A stretch of 46,354 nucleotides of DNA, taken from contig NZ_AUID01000022.1 of assembly GCF_000423525.1 (NCBI RefSeq), positions 1-46,354 of the forward strand. Reading direction: 5' to 3'. This document shows positions 42,871 to 46,354 of this stretch, piece by piece. Below the pieces are notes generated by a model. That model worked only from the letters and a program-made list of their open reading frames with translations. It was not told where the DNA came from and made no database searches. Position 1 is the first letter of the stretch, and every line of letters begins with the position of its first letter. The stretch comes from Proteocatella sphenisci DSM 23131. Lineage in GTDB: Bacteria; Bacillota; Clostridia; Peptostreptococcales; Filifactoraceae. The position numbers and the translations under genes were made by a program.

Positions 42871-44193
42871 ATGATTGAAAATAAGAAAAAATCGAGATGG
42901 AAGTATGTTATCCTTGGAATAATAATAATGATGTTTCTTGGAACTGTATATTCTTACAGCGTTTTCAGAATTTCACTGGAGCAGGCCTTTGATATTGGGT
43001 CTGCGCAGAGCGGGCTGCCATATATGACGGCACTTGCCTTCTATGCCATATTCATGTTTATTACAGGAAGGTATATTGAGAGGTTTAATCCCCGGGTTAT
43101 AATACTTGTTGGAGGGTTTCTGGTCTCTGCGGGATGGATTTTGTCATCCTTTGCAACTGGAATAGTTACACTTACGATTGCATATGGATGCATTGGAGGT
43201 GCCGGAGTAGGAATCGCATATGGAGTTCCTATGTCCGTAGTTGCAAAATGGTTTCCAGAGAAAAAGGGCCTGGCCGTTGGAATGGTGCTGATTGGATTTG
43301 GGCTTTCGCCACTGGTCACGGCTCCCCTCGCAAGACAACTGGTTGAATATTTTGGCGTGCTGAAGGCTTTTCTTGTTCTTGGAATAGGCTTTGCAGTATT
43401 GCTGCCGTTCTTATCATATTCGTTCAAGTATCCAGCAGAGTCAGAACTCAGGGATCTCAATCAGATCCAGGCATCCGGGGAAAACGTTCGTGATCTTGCG
43501 ATGGCCGAGATGGTAAGGACAAGAAGCTTTAATGGTCTTTACCTTAATTTTGTAGCAGGAACTATGATAGGACTTACGATAATAGGGATGACCACGAGCA
43601 CTGGTGTTGAATTTGCCGGGATGGAAACAGGAGAGGTAATAAGCTTTATGGCTCTATTTGCCATATTCAATGGACTGGGAAGACCTTCATTCGGATGGAT
43701 AACGGACAGGCTGGATTCCAAAAAAGCCATGCTGCTGTCATATGCACTTATTATAGCTGCATCTCTGCTGCTTATTGTTGCGGGTAAAGATAATAAGCTT
43801 GTATATATCATCTCATTTTCCATATTATGGTTCAATCTCGGGGGATGGCTTGCAATTGCTCCTGCTTCAACGATGAAGCTTTATGGCGCGAAGAATTACG
43901 CTCGCAACTATGGTCTTGTATTTACAGCATATGGCATTGGGGCAATAGCAGGAGTTTCCACGTCCGGTCTGCTGCTGGATATACACAAAAGCTATTATTT
44001 CGTATTCTCTTACATTATAGCGCTCTGCATGGCAGGAGTATTAGTGGTTTTGATAATGTTTAAACATGAATCGTCATCAAGGACTGAACTGTACATCCAT
44101 GCAAAAGGTCAGTGGTTTGGGATAAACTATAATATGGGTATCCATGGAAAGAGAGGCGACGATGCTCCCAAGCAAGGCAACGGTCATAATTGA
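42871..44193 (+). CDS. MFS transporter, oxalate/formate antiporter (OFA) family
   Basis: 440 residues from ATG 42871 (AGAAAGGG upstream). Twelve membrane helices. GTVYSYSVFRISLEQAF near the start, GVGIAYGVPMSVVAKWFPEK, GLAVGMVLIGFGLSPLV in the middle and FNGLGRPSFGWITDRLDSKK in the second half are OFA landmarks. The substrate is unknown, probably a small organic anion. After about residue 405 the tail (HAKGQWFGINYNMGIHGKRG) is unlike the family and lies on top of a DUF3841-like remnant in another frame, so the original end seems replaced by a deletion. Confidence 0.85.
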   Translation: MIENKKKSRWKYVILGIIIMMFLGTVYSYSVFRISLEQAFDIGSAQSGLPYMTALAFYAIFMFITGRYIERFNPRVIILVGGFLVSAGWILSSFATGIVTLTIAYGCIGGAGVGIAYGVPMSVVAKWFPEKKGLAVGMVLIGFGLSPLVTAPLARQLVEYFGVLKAFLVLGIGFAVLLPFLSYSFKYPAESELRDLNQIQASGENVRDLAMAEMVRTRSFNGLYLNFVAGTMIGLTIIGMTTSTGVEFAGMETGEVISFMALFAIFNGLGRPSFGWITDRLDSKKAMLLSYALIIAASLLLIVAGKDNKLVYIISFSILWFNLGGWLAIAPASTMKLYGAKNYARNYGLVFTAYGIGAIAGVSTSGLLLDIHKSYYFVFSYIIALCMAGVLVVLIMFKHESSSRTELYIHAKGQWFGINYNMGIHGKRGDDAPKQGNGHN

Positions 44194-44470
44194 CCTTACC
44201 GTGGATCCGGATATCATAACTATGGTGAATATAGACAAGTGGGGGACCATACTTAACTATTCCTATATTCCTTCAGACGATCAGGACAGGATAAGGCACA
44301 GAAAATACCTGGATTAGTATAGAACAAGCGATGCGCAGGCATATATGTCACAGTTTTATCCGCATATAAAGAGAAGTATAATTGAAAGCTGGAGCGGGCT
44401 TTTTGATGAGAGCATAATCCTTTGGAGCAGCAAATGCTATGGAAACATATGGGAGGTAATAAAAGAATGG
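44134..44470 (+). pseudogene. DUF3841-like protein, N-terminally deleted
   Basis: The frame reads MEREATMLPSKATVIIDLTV, VNIDKWGTILNYSYIP, a TAG, then YMSQFYPHIKREIIESWSGL, FDESI and IWEVIKEWI. The order beta strand, W-near-middle, FYPxxKRxIxxSW…WEIxxEWI matches the DUF3841-like family. An internal stop breaks it and the N-terminus is fused out of frame to the transporter tail. Confidence 0.55.
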
Positions 44471-44872
44471 ATATCAGAAATAATAAGATAATCCTGTATT
44501 CATCTCAGGCTGAGGCAGTTCTACAGATAATTGAGCGTGACGGAGAGTGCTTTTCAAAGAGAAAATATGTTGCGAGGCCTAAAAATGCAGAGTACCCGTA
44601 CTGAGCTTTCAAGGATATTTACAGCGTAGAGGCATCAGGGGACAGCAGGATAATAAAGCTCGAGGTTCCTGTAGAAGCGGCTGTTTTTTTTGACATGTAC
44701 GACTGGAACAAGATACTCAGCCTGAAATACATAGGCGAGACAGAAAAGGACGAACAGGAATTTAGAAAGATGCTCAGAGATTACGGAATCACCAGAGAAA
44801 GCGATGTCGTGCTTACGAATTTCTACCCGAATCTCAAGCTGCAGGAAGCATACAGGCAGGGCTCTGGACTAT
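44467..44872 (+). pseudogene. Second DUF3841-like protein, deleted and interrupted
   Basis: AGGAG? weak; ATG 44467. MDIRNNKIILYSSQAEAVLQ, IIERDGECFSKRKYV is the N-terminus, then (deleted joint) ARPKNAEYPY, a TGA where Trp is expected (YPYWAF), then FKDIYSVEASGDSRIIKLEV, VFFDMYDWNKILSLKYI and FYPNLKLQEAYRQG, ending early. It is tandem with the previous remnant and of the same family. Confidence 0.6.
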
Positions 44873-44892
44873 AAGGAAAGAGTGGACAGTGA

Positions 44893-45173
44893 AATGATAA
44901 ACTGAATCTTAATGAAAATGAGCTGTCGGGAAATAGCTCCCAAAGAAAAAAGCGACTCGTTACTTTAAAACCCCTGTTCATAGATGGTACCAAAATTGAA
45001 GCAATGCAAATAGATATACATTTGTATGGAGAGGAACTGTAAATTATCATTTAGAAACCATGTTTGTTGTAGAAGGAATTTATAAAGTTAAGGATATTAT
45101 TGCTAAAAATAGAAAGCGAAAATTATTAAACTTAGAAAAAACTTCAAATAATTCAATCATTGAAATCGGAAAT
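44893..45173 (+). mobile_element. IS1182-family transposase remnant
   Basis: KRLVTLKPLFIDGTKIEA is followed, one shifted base later, by NRYTFVWRGTVNYHLE. DGTKIEANANxYTFVW is the hallmark of the catalytic domain of IS1182-type transposases, with the first DDE Asp. The remaining KVKDIIAKNRKRKLLNLEKT is unrecognised. No ends of the element seen. Confidence 0.6.
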
Positions 45174-45272
45174 ATATGTAGGCATCGGTTCACACCCAGA
45201 CGGAAAACCGGCTGAGGATATATCACAGAGAGTAATATTTGTAAAAAAAGGGTATAGATATCGAGTACCTTA
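45174..45272 (+). pseudogene. Unidentified gene tail
   Basis: An open stretch reads YVGIGSHPDGKPAEDISQRV, IFVKKGYRYRVP and stops. It looks like the end of a real protein but I do not recognise it. No start. Confidence 0.3.
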
Positions 45273-45314
45273 GTATATTGCGATTGCTAAGGGAGAGTTT
45301 TGGAGGTCAGTAAT

Positions 45315-46082
45315 ATGAAAAATAAAATAAACCGCAGAAATCTGAAGATAAGCCTTTTATTTACAGCTGCAGGGATAGTCGCAAGCACATTTGCCGCTAT
45401 GTATCAGCTGGATATGTTCAGTGATGCAATTAAGAATCAGATTATCCTGCAGCTGGGATCGACAGAGGCTCTTATAGCCATTGCAGCTGTTCAGGGCGGT
45501 ATAATAACTCTGATATCTTCATTTGCAGGACTTATTATTGCGGAAAAGGTAAGTCTGAGGCTCAATTTCCGTTTCGACAAAAACTCGCTCATGATTGCTA
45601 TGGCAATCGGGTTTTTGACGGCAGCTGTCATAGTGCTTTCGGACAGGCTGATCTTTGTGAGGTATCTGCCTCCTGAAATTGCGAATTATGAATTTTCGCT
45701 CCTGTATCTTGTCACAGGCATTCTATACGGTGGTATAATTGAAGAGATAATGCTGAGGCTTTTTGTCATGTCATTTTTTGTATTAGCGCTGTGGAAGTTT
45801 TTTTCAAGAGGCAGCGACAGGAATAATATACCTGGCTGGATATATATATCTTCAATCTTTATTTCGGCTGCACTTTTTGCGGCAGGGCATATTCCATTTA
45901 CAGCACAGATCATAGGCTTATCCCTGCCTGTACTGGCAAGAACATTTCTTCTCAATGGCATAGGCGGCATAGGATTTGGGTATCTATACTGGAAGCGTGG
46001 ACTGGCATATTCTATGTGCGCTCATGCATTTACACATGTTTTCATTAACCTGATATCGGCAATATTTACTTTAGGGAGGTAA
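45315..46082 (+). CDS. CPBP-family intramembrane metalloprotease
   Basis: 255 residues from ATG 45315 (GGAGG 9 bases upstream). About six to eight membrane helices. Motif 1 is EEIMLR (Glu 143, Glu 144, Arg 148), motif 2 is FAAGH and motif 3 is HAFTHVFIN, which together give the CPBP/Abi active site. Bacterial members process prenyl-like or peptide substrates or give bacteriocin self-immunity; the substrate here is unknown. It ends 11 bp before a MerR gene on the same strand, which may control it. Confidence 0.9.
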   Translation: MKNKINRRNLKISLLFTAAGIVASTFAAMYQLDMFSDAIKNQIILQLGSTEALIAIAAVQGGIITLISSFAGLIIAEKVSLRLNFRFDKNSLMIAMAIGFLTAAVIVLSDRLIFVRYLPPEIANYEFSLLYLVTGILYGGIIEEIMLRLFVMSFFVLALWKFFSRGSDRNNIPGWIYISSIFISAALFAAGHIPFTAQIIGLSLPVLARTFLLNGIGGIGFGYLYWKRGLAYSMCAHAFTHVFINLISAIFTLGR

Positions 46083-46091
46083 ATACAACAA

Positions 46092-46354
46092 ATGAAAATT
46101 GGACAATTTGCAAAGCTTAATAATACAAGCATAGATACCATAAGGCATTATATGTCACTGGGGCTACTTTTGCCTGAAAAGGCAGGCAATCAGTATGAAT
46201 TTGACGAAAAATGCATGAGTGACTATCTCGAGATACAGAGATTGAAGCAAATCGGGTTCACATTGTCGGAGATTCAGCACCTCATGCTTTACAAAAAAAT
46301 GGGAAATATGACAGGATACCGGCAGAGAATGTCCTATCTGTCATACTTTGAAAA
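46092..46354 (+). CDS. MerR-family regulator, N-terminal part (runs off window)
   Basis: The first 87 residues begin MKIGQFAKLNNTSIDTIRHY, MSLGLLLPEKAGNQYEF, then LEIQRLKQIGFTLSEIQHLM, the MerR winged helix, and continue to the window edge. The effector domain lies outside. GGGAGG lies about 14-18 bases before ATG 46092. It probably shares an operon with the CPBP gene. Confidence 0.9.
   Translation, partial: MKIGQFAKLNNTSIDTIRHYMSLGLLLPEKAGNQYEFDEKCMSDYLEIQRLKQIGFTLSEIQHLMLYKKMGNMTGYRQRMSYLSYFE

Noticed and set aside
43041-43460. 139-residue minus-strand frame in the OFA transporter
   Set aside because: It is a shadow of the transporter's membrane helices, with low-complexity Pro/Thr/Ser composition.
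1-46354. tRNA or rRNA genes
   Set aside because: I saw no cloverleaf with a GGTTCGAATCC-type T-loop and no rRNA core sequence while reading; a covariance-model scan would be decisive.

Overview
The window is AT-rich, with strong AGGAGG-type ribosome sites, frequent GTG/TTG starts and gene families typical of anaerobic Firmicutes (Clostridia). I cannot name a species. It mixes intact operons with an unusual amount of gene debris; many broken genes have lost internal segments while keeping recognisable ends.

Region 1 (1-4400): the 3' end of an IS200/IS605 tnpB and its structured right end, abutting a tfoX-like gene that has lost its 5' end. Then come an internally deleted GNAT acetyltransferase, a bacterial PH-domain protein, recombinase and MarR fragments around an intact nitroreductase, an unidentified 205-residue protein, a GFA remnant, and a rhuM gene cut at its 3' end by a piece of what looks like an IS66-type element. 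Region 2 (4400-6970): a lipoprotein, a membrane protein, a DUF5412-like protein, a broken GNAT gene and a 500-bp non-coding stretch with tandem repeats and hairpins.

Region 3 (6970-19673): a complete type 1 BREX phage-defence operon, all on +: XRE regulator, brxA, brxB, brxC, pglX, pglZ, brxL. Its promoter is built on a perfect tandem 14-bp repeat. Region 4 (19680-24620): a DUF4268 pseudogene, a 663-residue FRG-domain protein, a zinc-ribbon protein, a small unknown protein and a membrane protein, likely island cargo. Related non-coding repeats lie at 4232-4366, 19686-19771 and, inverted, 23610-23800, bracketing the island and marking the end of brxL.

Region 5 (24950-36265): a guanine deaminase pseudogene, a PAS-PAS-GGDEF diguanylate cyclase, a convergent GntR regulator/CynX-like MFS pair, a pRiA4b ORF-3-like protein, and a two-component system (LytS-type kinase plus a response regulator with a SARP-like output domain) directly upstream of a NhaC-type antiporter. 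The antiporter promoter has four TTGAC boxes at an exact 11-bp period, the layout SARP-type regulators bind. A YwbE protein and a multicopper oxidase lipoprotein follow.

Region 6 (36295-46354): an HNH protein, a DUF1905 protein, a MarR/MATE efflux pair with a perfect 24-bp palindrome in its promoter, and a two-gene unit joining a CarH/LitR-like cobalamin-binding sensor to a cytosolic diguanylate cyclase. The rest is ASCH, DUF2294, DUF3841-like and IS1182-like remnants around an OFA-family MFS transporter, a CPBP protease and a truncated MerR gene at the edge. The candidate systems most worth testing are the B12-sensor/GGDEF pair, the SARP-type antiporter circuit, and the FRG/zinc-ribbon cassette beside BREX.
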